Assembly: GCA_900315245.1 (NCBI GenBank)
Contig: OMYJ01000001.1
Span: 372,001-436,000, forward strand
From: an uncultured Bacteroidales bacterium
Lineage (GTDB): Bacteria > Bacteroidota > Bacteroidia > Bacteroidales > WCHB1-69
Length of the DNA: 64,000 nt
Reading direction: 5' to 3'
Below, piece after piece: positions 24,431-32,444 of this stretch. The notes beneath the pieces were generated by a model that was not told the origin of the DNA, made no database searches, and worked only from the letters and a program-made list of their open reading frames with translations. The translations under genes were made by a program, and so were the position numbers. Within the stretch, counting starts at the first letter, position 1, and each line of letters starts with the position of its first letter.

Positions 24431-26560
24431 ATGAGAAAAATAATCGTCAGCATCATAGGAATCCTGTTTTCTTGTTGCGCTATCGCGCAGCAGGACTTCC
24501 GCAACCCGAATCTTTCCATTGATGAGCGTGCACAACTACTTCTGAATCAGCTCACTTTGGAAGAGAAATTGGGGATGATGGAGCATCGCAATCCGGCCAT
24601 CGAACGGTTAGGCATTCCTGCATACAGCTGGTGGAACGAGGCGTTGCACGGTGTGGCGCGCAACGGTTTCGCCACGGTCTATCCAATGCCCATAGCATTG
24701 GCGGCCACCTTCGACGACAACTCCGTGCAGGAAATGTTCGGCATGGTGGCTGACGAAGCCCGACTGAAATATTTCCGTGCCCAAAAAGCCGGACAATACG
24801 ATGATTATACCGGACTTACTTTTTTCACACCGAACATCAACATTTTCCGGGATCCGCGCTGGGGACGCGGCATGGAAACCTACGGTGAAGACCCTTACCT
24901 CACTGCCCGCATGGGCACCGCCTGCGTGAAAGGGTTGCAACAGCAAGTCAATGGCCGCTATAAAGCTCTCGCCTGCATCAAGCATTTCGCTGTGCACAGC
25001 GGTCCCGAAGCCGACCGTCATTCTTTTGACGCAATGGTTAGCGGACGTGCCTTATGGACCACCTATCTGCCTGCTTTCAAGAACATTGTGCAGAACACGG
25101 ATGTGGGTATGGTGATGTGCGGCTACAACCGGCTAAACGGAGAACCTTGCTGCACAAATGACAATCTGCTGGTGCAGATTCTCCGCAACCAGTGGGATTA
25201 TGACAATCTCTTCGTCACCGATTGCTGGGCATTGAACGACTGTTGGGAACGTGACACGGTGATTCCTCGTCATGAAACGCATGCGACCGCCGCCGATGCC
25301 GCCGCCGATGCGTTCGGCTCCGTCATCGACTTGGAATGTGGCAGCGGTCTCAATGCGCTGAAAGAGGCTGTGGAACAGAAATTAATTTCCACAGACATTA
25401 TTGACGCACATGTGTTAAAAATCCTTAAGGCAAGGTTGTCTTTGGGTATGTTTGACCCTGAACAGCCTTTCCAACAGATTCCCGACACGACTTCTTTTGA
25501 AAGAAAAGCACTTGAAATGGCGCAAAAAAGCATCGTGCTGTTGCAAAACAAAAACAACATTCTCCCCTTGGACGCCAATAAACACAAGAGAATTGCGGTG
25601 GTGGGACCGAATGCGGCGGATTCCGTGATGCTGTGCGGCAATTATAACGGCACCCCGCGCCATGCTATAACCATCTATGAAGGTATCGTTAACTATATCA
25701 ATACGTTGCCAAAAGAACAACGGCCTAAGGTTTATTTTGACACAGCCTGCCATCACGTCGATGGCAAATACATACTTCCGCACAATTTCGACAATCAGAT
25801 TGCCAAGTGCGACTTGGTGATTTTCGTGGGCGGCCTCTCTCCTGAACTTGAAGGAGAGGAGTTGAAAGTGGAGTTGGACGGTTTCCATGGCGGCGACCGG
25901 ACTTCCATTGAACTGCCCCGCATTCAAGAAGGTATGTTGATGAAAATCAAGAAGATGGGTAAACCTATAGTGTTTGTTCTTTGCTCAGGTAGTGCGGTAG
26001 CGCTGGATTGGGAAGACCAAAACCTTGATGCGGTACTGGCTGACTGGTACGGCGGTCAGGCAGCAGGAACAGCCGTGACCGATGTGCTTTTTGGAAAGGT
26101 TAACCCCAGTGGAAAACTGCCTGTAACATTTTACAGTTCCAAAAACGAACTTCCACCCTTTGACAGCTACGAAATGGAAAACCGCACCTACCGTTTTATG
26201 ACGGAAAAACCCCTCTATCCTTTCGGTTATGGCTTAAGTTACACCTCTTTCGAGTATAATAACGGCCAATATAACCCAGAAGATTTAACCTTTACCTACT
26301 CAATTAAGAACACTGGCAATTTTGACGGCGAAGAGGTGGCGCAACTCTACCTGACCAACACTGGAGACAAGCGCAGTCCTGTGAAAACGTTAGTCGGATT
26401 CCAGCGGGTTTTCATTCCCAAAGGAGAAACCCGCACAGTTTCTTTTCATCTGGATGAAGAATGCTTCTACACCTACGTTGACGATTATCAACACTTTGAA
26501 CGGCATTCCGGAACGTTTGTGTTCCATTATGGGGATCAGGAGTTAGAAGTGAGGTATTAG
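24431..26560 (+). CDS. Glycoside hydrolase family 3, beta-xylosidase/beta-glucosidase type
   Basis: The 709-residue enzyme has a signal peptide (MRKIIVSIIGILFSCCAIA) and the complete three-domain GH3 layout. The (beta/alpha)8 domain contains YSWWNEALHGVARNG, NINIFRDPRWGRGMETYGEDP and KHFAVHSG; the nucleophile is Asp264 in FVTDCWAL. The alpha/beta sandwich domain includes SIVLLQNKNNILPL and GGLSPELEGEEL, and the C-terminal fibronectin-III-like domain follows YPFGYGLSYTSFEY. The motif set resembles the periplasmic xylan beta-xylosidase branch. It removes terminal beta-linked xylose or glucose from oligosaccharides. Co-transcribed with the beta-helix T9SS gene; no SusC/D pair is in this window. 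Confidence 0.93.
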   Translation: MRKIIVSIIGILFSCCAIAQQDFRNPNLSIDERAQLLLNQLTLEEKLGMMEHRNPAIERLGIPAYSWWNEALHGVARNGFATVYPMPIALAATFDDNSVQEMFGMVADEARLKYFRAQKAGQYDDYTGLTFFTPNINIFRDPRWGRGMETYGEDPYLTARMGTACVKGLQQQVNGRYKALACIKHFAVHSGPEADRHSFDAMVSGRALWTTYLPAFKNIVQNTDVGMVMCGYNRLNGEPCCTNDNLLVQILRNQWDYDNLFVTDCWALNDCWERDTVIPRHETHATAADAAADAFGSVIDLECGSGLNALKEAVEQKLISTDIIDAHVLKILKARLSLGMFDPEQPFQQIPDTTSFERKALEMAQKSIVLLQNKNNILPLDANKHKRIAVVGPNAADSVMLCGNYNGTPRHAITIYEGIVNYINTLPKEQRPKVYFDTACHHVDGKYILPHNFDNQIAKCDLVIFVGGLSPELEGEELKVELDGFHGGDRTSIELPRIQEGMLMKIKKMGKPIVFVLCSGSAVALDWEDQNLDAVLADWYGGQAAGTAVTDVLFGKVNPSGKLPVTFYSSKNELPPFDSYEMENRTYRFMTEKPLYPFGYGLSYTSFEYNNGQYNPEDLTFTYSIKNTGNFDGEEVAQLYLTNTGDKRSPVKTLVGFQRVFIPKGETRTVSFHLDEECFYTYVDDYQHFERHSGTFVFHYGDQELEVRY

Positions 26561-26563
26561 AGA

Positions 26564-26584
26564 TTCAAGGTTCAAAGTTCAAGG
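26564..26584. repeat. Heptamer-word array (TTCAAGG)
   Basis: Three words TTCAAGG/TTCAAAG in tandem. Identical words occur at 50608-50627 and, inverted, at 47636-47657. Confidence 0.75.
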
Positions 26585-26624
26585 TGGGGATAAATTAGGG
26601 TTGCGGAGATAATCCAATTTTTAG

Positions 26625-26632
26625 TACTTTTG
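26625..26632 (+). promoter_or_regulatory. -7 box (TACTTTTG) of the rpe operon
   Basis: Consensus element 21 bases before the ATG at 26653. Confidence 0.7.
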
Positions 26633-26652
26633 CGCCCTCAAATTTGCAGAAA

Positions 26653-27309
26653 ATGAGTGTGAAACCGATTATCGCCCCTTCGTTGTTATCAGCGGATTTC
26701 AATCGTTTGGGAGAAGAAATTGAGATGTTGAACCATTCGGAAGCGGATTGGGTTCATTTGGACGTGATGGATGGTGTTTTTGTGCCAAACATCTCTTTCG
26801 GAATGCCTGTCATCAAGGCGGTTAGAAAGCTTTCTGAGAAGCCTTTGGACACCCATCTGATGATCGTGCAGCCTGAACGTTACATCCATACTTTCAAGGA
26901 GATAGGCTGTGATATGCTGACCGTCCACTGGGAAGCCTGCACACATCTGCACCGCACAATATACCAAATCAAAGAACATGACATGCTGGCGGGCGTAGCG
27001 CTCAATCCGCACACGCCGGTTGCTGGATTGGAAGATATTATTCAAGATATTGATTTAGTGCTGATTATGTCGGTAAATCCTGGCTTCGGCGGACAAAAAT
27101 TCATTACCCGTGCATTGCACCGCATTGCCGAACTTCGTGCGATGATCAAGCGCAATCATTCCAACGCACTCATCGAAGTGGATGGCGGCGTGAACTCGGA
27201 CAATATTGCAGATATCATCAAGGCAGGAGCCGATGCAGTTGTGGCAGGAAATGCCGTTTTCAAAGCAGAAAATCCCGAAAATATGATTCATCAATTAAAA
27301 CACTTATAA
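26653..27309 (+). CDS. rpe: Ribulose-phosphate 3-epimerase
   Basis: Rpe interconverts ribulose 5-phosphate and xylulose 5-phosphate in the pentose phosphate pathway. The 218-residue TIM barrel has the conserved metal and phosphate sites: APSLLSADF, HLDVMDGVFVPNIS, THLMIVQPE, VHWEA, MSVNPGFGGQKF and EVDGGVN with GADAVVAGNAVF. Length is normal. It has its own promoter and is followed after two bases by a secreted SHOCT protein and then a sugar transporter, so the operon may serve monosaccharide use. Confidence 0.96.
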   Translation: MSVKPIIAPSLLSADFNRLGEEIEMLNHSEADWVHLDVMDGVFVPNISFGMPVIKAVRKLSEKPLDTHLMIVQPERYIHTFKEIGCDMLTVHWEACTHLHRTIYQIKEHDMLAGVALNPHTPVAGLEDIIQDIDLVLIMSVNPGFGGQKFITRALHRIAELRAMIKRNHSNALIEVDGGVNSDNIADIIKAGADAVVAGNAVFKAENPENMIHQLKHL

Positions 27310-27311
27310 CA

Positions 27312-27935
27312 ATGAAAAAGCTTTTTATTCTTCTTTTTGTAGGATTGTGTTTTTTGTCTAACGCACAAACTGTTACCTACCAAGATATTTTGGAACAAAA
27401 GTCGGCCAAAGAGTTGACTGGCAGAAAAGGTGGTGATGACATCACGGCTTACGTAGCATCCGACGGAGTTACGTATAAGATTGGCTCCACCATTACTTAC
27501 GGTTATCCGACTAATGGCAAGTATTATGTTTATTTTAAGGATGTTACAGGCAGTTGGATAAACGCTTTGGCAGAAGATGAAAAGGCAACAGCCTCTGATC
27601 GCGCGGTAAGCCAAGAGCGTGCTGAACGTATCGAAAACCGTGCCGGCGGTGTGGCCACCATTAAGAGAATCCAATGCGTGCCGATAGATGGTTTCAACAA
27701 AATGACTTCTGGCTGCAAAATCTATCTCGTGCTGAACCGCGGCGGTCTGGCCTGCACCAACTTTGAAGAGGCCATTGCAACGAAAGAGGTGGTCGTGAAA
27801 GCCAATCTGGAAGAGATGGCCTCCGATGCCGCCATACAAGAATTGAAGAAGTGGAAGGAAAAACTGGATCTCCAGATCATCACCCAAGAGGAGTATGATG
27901 CCAAAAAGGCGGAATTGATGAAAAGAATCAAGTAA
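27312..27935 (+). CDS. Secreted protein with C-terminal SHOCT-like motif
   Basis: The 207-residue protein has a signal peptide (MKKLFILLFVGLCFLSNAQ). The middle part is not assigned to a family. The last 35 residues (IQELKKWKEKLDLQIITQEEYDAKKAELM) match the short helical SHOCT motif, which usually sits at the end of proteins as an oligomerisation module. It lies between rpe and the transporter gene, spaced by 2 and 12 bases, so it is part of that operon. Role unknown. Confidence 0.75.
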   Translation: MKKLFILLFVGLCFLSNAQTVTYQDILEQKSAKELTGRKGGDDITAYVASDGVTYKIGSTITYGYPTNGKYYVYFKDVTGSWINALAEDEKATASDRAVSQERAERIENRAGGVATIKRIQCVPIDGFNKMTSGCKIYLVLNRGGLACTNFEEAIATKEVVVKANLEEMASDAAIQELKKWKEKLDLQIITQEEYDAKKAELMKRIK

Positions 27936-27947
27936 ATCCAAATATTT

Positions 27948-29198
27948 ATGGAAGAAAAGAAGAAAAGTACCGCCTATAGCATGTTCGTTATCGGATCGCT
28001 GTTCTTCGTATTCGGTTTCGTGACATGGCTGAACAACATCCTCATTCCTTACATGCGCACCTCTTGCGAGTTAACCACGCAGGTACAAGGCTATTTGGTA
28101 ACGTTCGCTTTCTACATCGCCTATTTTGTGATGTCGATTCCGTCTTCTTTCGTGTTGAAGAAAACGGGCTATAGCAACGGTATGGCGTTGGGGTTGGTCG
28201 TCATGGCCATCGGCTGCATGATGTTCATCCCGGGCGCGAAAATGCGCAGCTATCCTATGTTCCTGCTGGGTCTTTTCCTCCAGGGCAGCGGACTTTCGCT
28301 GTTGCAGACCGCCAGCAACCCCTTCGTCACGGTCATCGGTCCGATTGAGTCGGCGGCGCGGCGTATGAGCATCATGGGCATCTGCAACAAAGTGGCTGGC
28401 ATGATCGGCATTCTCGTGCTTTACAACGCCCTGTTCAGTGGCAAAGAGCATCTTTTCGAGAGCATCAAGGAGATGGCACCCGGTCCGGAGAAAGAAGCTA
28501 TGCTGCAACAACTCTCCAACGGCGTTATCATCCCCTACCTCATCATGACGGCTGTGCTCATCGCACTGGTACTCTTCATCAAAACCGCTCATCTGCCGGA
28601 AATTGTGGAAGAGGAGAAGAAAATCGACGGCAAGAAGGCCAGTATCTTCAGCTTCCCGTATTTGTGGCTCGGCGTTTTCGCCATCTTCTTCTATGTGGGT
28701 GCGGAAGTCATCGCCATTGACACGCTGATTCCTTACGGCGACTTTTATGGCATTCCTACCGCAGTTTCCCATTATTTCGGTGTTTACGCTTTAATCGCCC
28801 TGTTGGTTGGTTATATCTGCGGCATCCTGTTTGTCCCCAAGGTGATTTCGCAACGGCAAGCTTTGATTATCCAGCTGCTGCTCTCTGTCGCGCTGGTTAT
28901 CGTGGCATTGTGTACAACGGGCATTGTCTCCATCATTGCCATCATCTGTCTGAGCTTCGCGCATGCCATCATGTGGCCCGCCATCTGGCCGTTGGCTATC
29001 CATGATTTGGGCGACCACACCGAATTCGCCTCCGCACTGATGGTGATGGCCATCGTGGGCGGTGCCGTGATGCCGCTGATCTACGGCCGAATTGCCGATG
29101 CCGTGAACCCGCACTCCGCCTACGCACTGCTGTTTGTCAGCTACGCGTACATTTTGTTCTTCGCGACGGTGGGGTATCGGATGGAGAAAAGAGGATAA
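27948..29198 (+). CDS. MFS sugar:H+ symporter (FucP/GluP family)
   Basis: The 416-residue protein has twelve hydrophobic segments. The family's features are seen: GFVTWLNNILIPYMR in helix 1, GYLVTFAFYIAYFVMSIPS in helix 2, LGLFLQGSGLSLLQTASNPFV in helix 4 and a C-half with YGRIADA. FucP/GluP carriers import fucose, glucose, galactose or related sugars with protons. The stop codon (TAA, 29196-29198) is inside a GAGGATAA word array. Operon with rpe suggests a sugar feeding the pentose phosphate pathway; this is inference. Confidence 0.9.
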   Translation: MEEKKKSTAYSMFVIGSLFFVFGFVTWLNNILIPYMRTSCELTTQVQGYLVTFAFYIAYFVMSIPSSFVLKKTGYSNGMALGLVVMAIGCMMFIPGAKMRSYPMFLLGLFLQGSGLSLLQTASNPFVTVIGPIESAARRMSIMGICNKVAGMIGILVLYNALFSGKEHLFESIKEMAPGPEKEAMLQQLSNGVIIPYLIMTAVLIALVLFIKTAHLPEIVEEEKKIDGKKASIFSFPYLWLGVFAIFFYVGAEVIAIDTLIPYGDFYGIPTAVSHYFGVYALIALLVGYICGILFVPKVISQRQALIIQLLLSVALVIVALCTTGIVSIIAIICLSFAHAIMWPAIWPLAIHDLGDHTEFASALMVMAIVGGAVMPLIYGRIADAVNPHSAYALLFVSYAYILFFATVGYRMEKRG

Positions 29199-29226
29199 GA
29201 GGATGAGGGGATAGGAGGATATAGGG
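29191..29226. repeat. Octamer-word array (GAGGATAA) at the transporter stop
   Basis: Words GAGGATAA, GAGGATGA, GGGGATAG, GAGGATAT in tandem. The first word carries the transporter's stop codon. Confidence 0.85.
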
Positions 29227-29257
29227 TTGTTACAATGTAACAGCCAAAAAGAAAAGT

Positions 29258-29280
29258 AGGGGCGTATCGCATACGCCCCA
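29258..29280. repeat. Palindrome GGGGCGTAT-CGC-ATACGCCCC
   Basis: Nine-base perfect arms (29259-29267, 29271-29279) around CGC, 14 bases before trmO. Same family as 8153-8177. Confidence 0.8.
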
Positions 29281-29293
29281 TTTTTGGAAATTT

Positions 29294-29989
29294 ATGGACG
29301 AACAAATTATTGAAACCAAGGTCATAGCCCGTATTCACAGCGAGTTCCCGACGAAGTTCGGGATTCCGAGACAGAGCGGGTTGGTGCCGTCGTTGCGGGC
29401 GCGCATCGTGTTCGAGCCCGAGTACCGGAATGCGGAAGCACTGCGCGGCATCGAGGAGTTTTCCCATCTGTGGCTGATCTGGGGATTCTCAGAGGTACAG
29501 CAGGAGGGATGGTCGCCGACGGTACGTCCTCCGCGGCTCGGCGGCAACCGGCGCATGGGCGTCTTCGCCACGCGCTCCCCCTTCCGTCCCAACCCCATCG
29601 GACTCTCCTGCGTGGAACTCATCGAGGCCGATTTCAACCCTAAGAACCCTACCCTACTCGTGGGTGGCGCCGACCTCATGGACGGCACCCCTATCTATGA
29701 CATCAAACCTTACCTTCTCACCACCGACTGCCACCCGGAAGCCACCAAAGGGTTCACGCAAGAGCACGAAGATTACCAACTTGAAGTGGAAATTCCCGAC
29801 GAAATCGCCAAAAAGCTGAAACCCGAAAAGTTGGAGAAGTTGCAGGAGGTACTGGCCCAGGACCCTCGTCCCGCTTACCACCACGACGAAGAAAGAGTTT
29901 ATGGTTTTCCGTTTGACGGGTATGAGGTGAGGTTTGCGGTGGAAAAAGGGAAGGTAGTGGTGAAAGAGACGAGAAAATGGAGAAGATAA
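29294..29989 (+). CDS. trmO: TsaA/TrmO-like tRNA methyltransferase
   Basis: The 231-residue protein matches the TsaA fold: an N-terminal IARIHSEFPTKFGIPRQ, then RGIEEFSHLWLIWGF, the hallmark RPPRLGGNRRMGVFATRSPFRPNPIGLS and a following DLMDGTPIYDIKPYL. TrmO methylates N6 of threonylcarbamoyl-A37 in tRNA using SAM. The C-terminal domain with DPRPAYHHDEERVYGF is also typical. The stop codon (29987-29989) is in the word array that fills the gap to the converging GT9 gene. Confidence 0.9.
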   Translation: MDEQIIETKVIARIHSEFPTKFGIPRQSGLVPSLRARIVFEPEYRNAEALRGIEEFSHLWLIWGFSEVQQEGWSPTVRPPRLGGNRRMGVFATRSPFRPNPIGLSCVELIEADFNPKNPTLLVGGADLMDGTPIYDIKPYLLTTDCHPEATKGFTQEHEDYQLEVEIPDEIAKKLKPEKLEKLQEVLAQDPRPAYHHDEERVYGFPFDGYEVRFAVEKGKVVVKETRKWRR

Positions 29990-30066
29990 GAGGATAAGAG
30001 GATAAGAGGATTAGATGAGAAGAGGATTAGATAAATCATCTTATCATCTCATCATCTCATCATCAG
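29981..30066. repeat. Inverted word array between converging trmO and GT9 genes
   Basis: GATAAGAG words (left) turn into ATCATCTC words (right), giving a partly self-complementary 86-base stretch. Both genes stop inside it: trmO with TAA at 29987-29989 and the GT9 gene with TGA read from 30063-30065 on the minus strand. Confidence 0.85.
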
Positions 30067-31073
30067 AACTTATTCACCCACTCCGCCACCTCCGTGGCTG
30101 AAATGTTCTTCATGCACTTGAAATGCTTCCGCCGGCAGCTGGAACTACCGAATTTGGAACACGGGCGGCAGTTGAGCGGACAGACCTCAAAATTACGAAA
30201 CTTTTCGCGCTCGCCGGGCATATAGGGATAATATCCGTATTCGGGAATGGTGGAGCCGAAGATGGCTGCCGTGGGCTTGTGTAACGCAGCGGCGATGTGC
30301 ATCAGGCCAGTGTCTCCAGTAATCACACAATCAGCATGTTGCAGGATGGCCGCCGACTGGTAAAGCGTATATTTGCCGCAGCCATTGGTGGCGCGTTCGC
30401 CAAGCTGAGCCACCACCTGTTCACCCTCTTCGAACACGTCTTTGCCGCCTAACAGCATAATAGGCTTGTGCAGGATGCTGCCGATTTCCACCACCTTGCT
30501 CACCGGAATGCGCTTGGTGAAATGCTGCGCAGCCAACACGATAGCCACGAAACCATCGTCAAACATCATCGGTAGATCGTCCTCGTCAAAGCCTTGGTTT
30601 TCGGGAATATAAAACTCCAAACCCTTGTGATCATTGTGGACGTTCAACTCTTTGACCGCTTCAAAGTAGCGCTCTACGATATGAGTTTCCGGCATACCGT
30701 TCATCTTGAGACGGTAGCAAATCCATTTCGAGAGATTATGCTTGAGGAAAGTGTAGGAAGGCACTTTCAGATGACGCACCACTTTGCGGGAACGTAACGT
30801 TTTCTGCAAATCAATGACCACGGTGAATTGCTCTCGACGCAACTCATCGATAGTTTGACTCACATTTTCAGGATCATAGATATGCACCTTGTGAATGTGA
30901 GGATTGTTCTCAACCACAGAAACTAAATCCTTTCTGACCAAGAAATGAACCTCTGCCTCAGGCAGTTGCTCGTTTACAGCTCTGATTACCGGTGTGGTCA
31001 GCACAATATCACCGATGGAGCTTAGTCTGATGATTAGAATTTTCGGTTGCGACGGGGGTTGAATCTCATCCAT
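30063..31073 (-). CDS. Glycosyltransferase family 9 (LPS heptosyltransferase-like)
   Basis: The 336-residue protein has the GT9 start ILIIRLSSIGDIVLTTPVIRAV, the middle VIDLQKTLRS and the nucleotide-sugar block CVITGDTGLMHIAAALHKPTAAIFG. GT9 enzymes add heptose or related sugars to the lipid A core on the inner face of the inner membrane. The C-terminus carries a cysteine-rich patch (CPLNCRPCSKFGSSSCRRKHFKC), seen in some family members. It is 16 bases downstream of an acyltransferase gene, which fits envelope-lipid synthesis. Confidence 0.9.
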   Translation of the reverse strand: MDEIQPPSQPKILIIRLSSIGDIVLTTPVIRAVNEQLPEAEVHFLVRKDLVSVVENNPHIHKVHIYDPENVSQTIDELRREQFTVVIDLQKTLRSRKVVRHLKVPSYTFLKHNLSKWICYRLKMNGMPETHIVERYFEAVKELNVHNDHKGLEFYIPENQGFDEDDLPMMFDDGFVAIVLAAQHFTKRIPVSKVVEIGSILHKPIMLLGGKDVFEEGEQVVAQLGERATNGCGKYTLYQSAAILQHADCVITGDTGLMHIAAALHKPTAAIFGSTIPEYGYYPYMPGEREKFRNFEVCPLNCRPCSKFGSSSCRRKHFKCMKNISATEVAEWVNKF

Positions 31074-31089
31074 ATAGCGTTAAAAAATA

Positions 31090-32235
31090 TTAATTCTCTT
31101 CGGAAATTGCTTTCATATAATTGTCCACAGGGGTGGCGTATATTTTCAGGAGATTGGCGCGCATCTTTTCCTCCGGCACATCACTCGTTTGGGACTGCAT
31201 TTGCAAATAGGCTTCAAACTTCGATTTCTCTTCCAGAGTGTAACGGTTGGCATATTCCTGATTCTGATGCATCAAATCATGCGCGATGAAATTGTTGGGA
31301 TACAGCACATAATTCTTATATATCTGTTTGTCTATCAGTTTACAAATAAAATAAAGTTTGTCATTGTTGTTAAGATTTTGCGGCACCTGATCCAGTTCAC
31401 CGGCAAGCGGATGGCCAATGGTGAGCGCTACCCTACCCTTCTGACCGAAAATGCCCTGTTTGATGCTGTTAAAATCCTCGCCCGGCTCTTTCACGTACGG
31501 ACCGTTTTCACTCAAAGCGAGTTCGCGGGCTTTCATTTTGTCGCAGGACTCATATTCGTATGAAACCGTCAAAGGGGTGATATTCATCTTGCGGATTGTT
31601 TCCAACAAATGCTTGTCGTTGCCCATAGTGATCATCTTCAACAAGCCCTGTTTGGTGAAATCGTTGCCGTCTTTAGTACGGCCATCGCGCTGGGCAATCC
31701 ACACGGACTCTTTGTCTTCGAAAAGCGAATACTGGATATAGGCAGCCAACTTCTGGAAATTGACCAACTTCTCACGCATAGTTCCTCCCCGCTTCACCTT
31801 GATCATTTTGTTCAGCTTCGCAATTTCGCCCAACAATGGGGTAGTGAACAAGTTATCACCCATCGCGATGCGGGAAGTTTTCTTCTTTTCAATGAAAAAA
31901 TAGTACTGCAACAAGGCAGGATCCAACGTGATGTCACGATGGTTCCCGATAAACATATATGTTTTTTCCTCTTCTAAATTCTCTATTCCCGAAAGAAAAA
32001 CACCCTTCGTGGATTGGGAAAGAAACACGTCCAGAAAACGCTTGTCAAACTCCACCTGGACCTCTTCAATAGTCTGGTACCGCTCCATATCCTTCCTGAA
32101 ATCCTCTACCCCGTAATTTTGCAGACAAAGACGCAAAGCATCCTGAAATCGGGGATCCTCCATCAACCGATAATACGCCTCCTTAAATTCAGCGTCCGTA
32201 TAAGGCCTTATATCTTCAAAATCCATTCTATCCAT
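31090..32235 (-). CDS. PlsC-like glycerol/lipid acyltransferase
   Basis: The 381-residue protein contains the acyltransferase motif NHRDITLDP (HxxxxD) near residue 117, followed by NKMIKVKRGG and WIAQRDGRTKDG, corresponding to motifs II and III of glycerolphosphate acyltransferases. It is longer than typical PlsC (about 240) with extra N- and C-terminal helices and no clear transmembrane helix. The family transfers an acyl chain to lysophosphatidate or another lipid. It is transcribed together with the downstream GT9 gene. Confidence 0.82.
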   Translation of the reverse strand: MDRMDFEDIRPYTDAEFKEAYYRLMEDPRFQDALRLCLQNYGVEDFRKDMERYQTIEEVQVEFDKRFLDVFLSQSTKGVFLSGIENLEEEKTYMFIGNHRDITLDPALLQYYFFIEKKKTSRIAMGDNLFTTPLLGEIAKLNKMIKVKRGGTMREKLVNFQKLAAYIQYSLFEDKESVWIAQRDGRTKDGNDFTKQGLLKMITMGNDKHLLETIRKMNITPLTVSYEYESCDKMKARELALSENGPYVKEPGEDFNSIKQGIFGQKGRVALTIGHPLAGELDQVPQNLNNNDKLYFICKLIDKQIYKNYVLYPNNFIAHDLMHQNQEYANRYTLEEKSKFEAYLQMQSQTSDVPEEKMRANLLKIYATPVDNYMKAISEEN

Positions 32236-32245
32236 AATCAGGCCG

Positions 32246-32253
32246 CAAATATA
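32246..32253 (-). promoter_or_regulatory. -7 box (TATATTTG) of the acyltransferase/GT9 operon
   Basis: The plus strand reads CAAATATA, 11 bases from the start codon on the minus strand. Confidence 0.6.
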
Positions 32254-32296
32254 CTATTTTTTTGGGAATTAATACTTTTTAACTTTTTTGAGATTT

Positions 32297-32329
32297 GAAA
32301 CGTGGGACGTAACACGTGAAACGTAAGAC
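32297..32329. repeat. Heptamer-word array (nnnACGT)
   Basis: Words GAAACGT, GGGACGT, AACACGT, GAAACGT follow each other in a strict 7-base register, in which the ACGT is fixed and the first three bases vary. Confidence 0.7.
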
Positions 32330-32368
32330 TTCGGTGATTAGTGGTGATAATAAGTATTATAGGTAACA

Positions 32369-32444
32369 GTTTAAGTTTAAGTTTAAGTCTAAGTTTAAGT
32401 TATAGTCATAGTCATAGTTATAGTCATAGTCATAGTCATAGTCA
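32369..32444. repeat. Hexamer-word array (GTTTAA then GTCATA) at the uvrB stop
   Basis: Five GTTTAA/GTCTAA words are followed by eight GTCATA/GTTATA words in a perfect 6-base register. The uvrB stop (TGA on the minus strand, 32442-32444) overlaps the last word. Confidence 0.9.
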
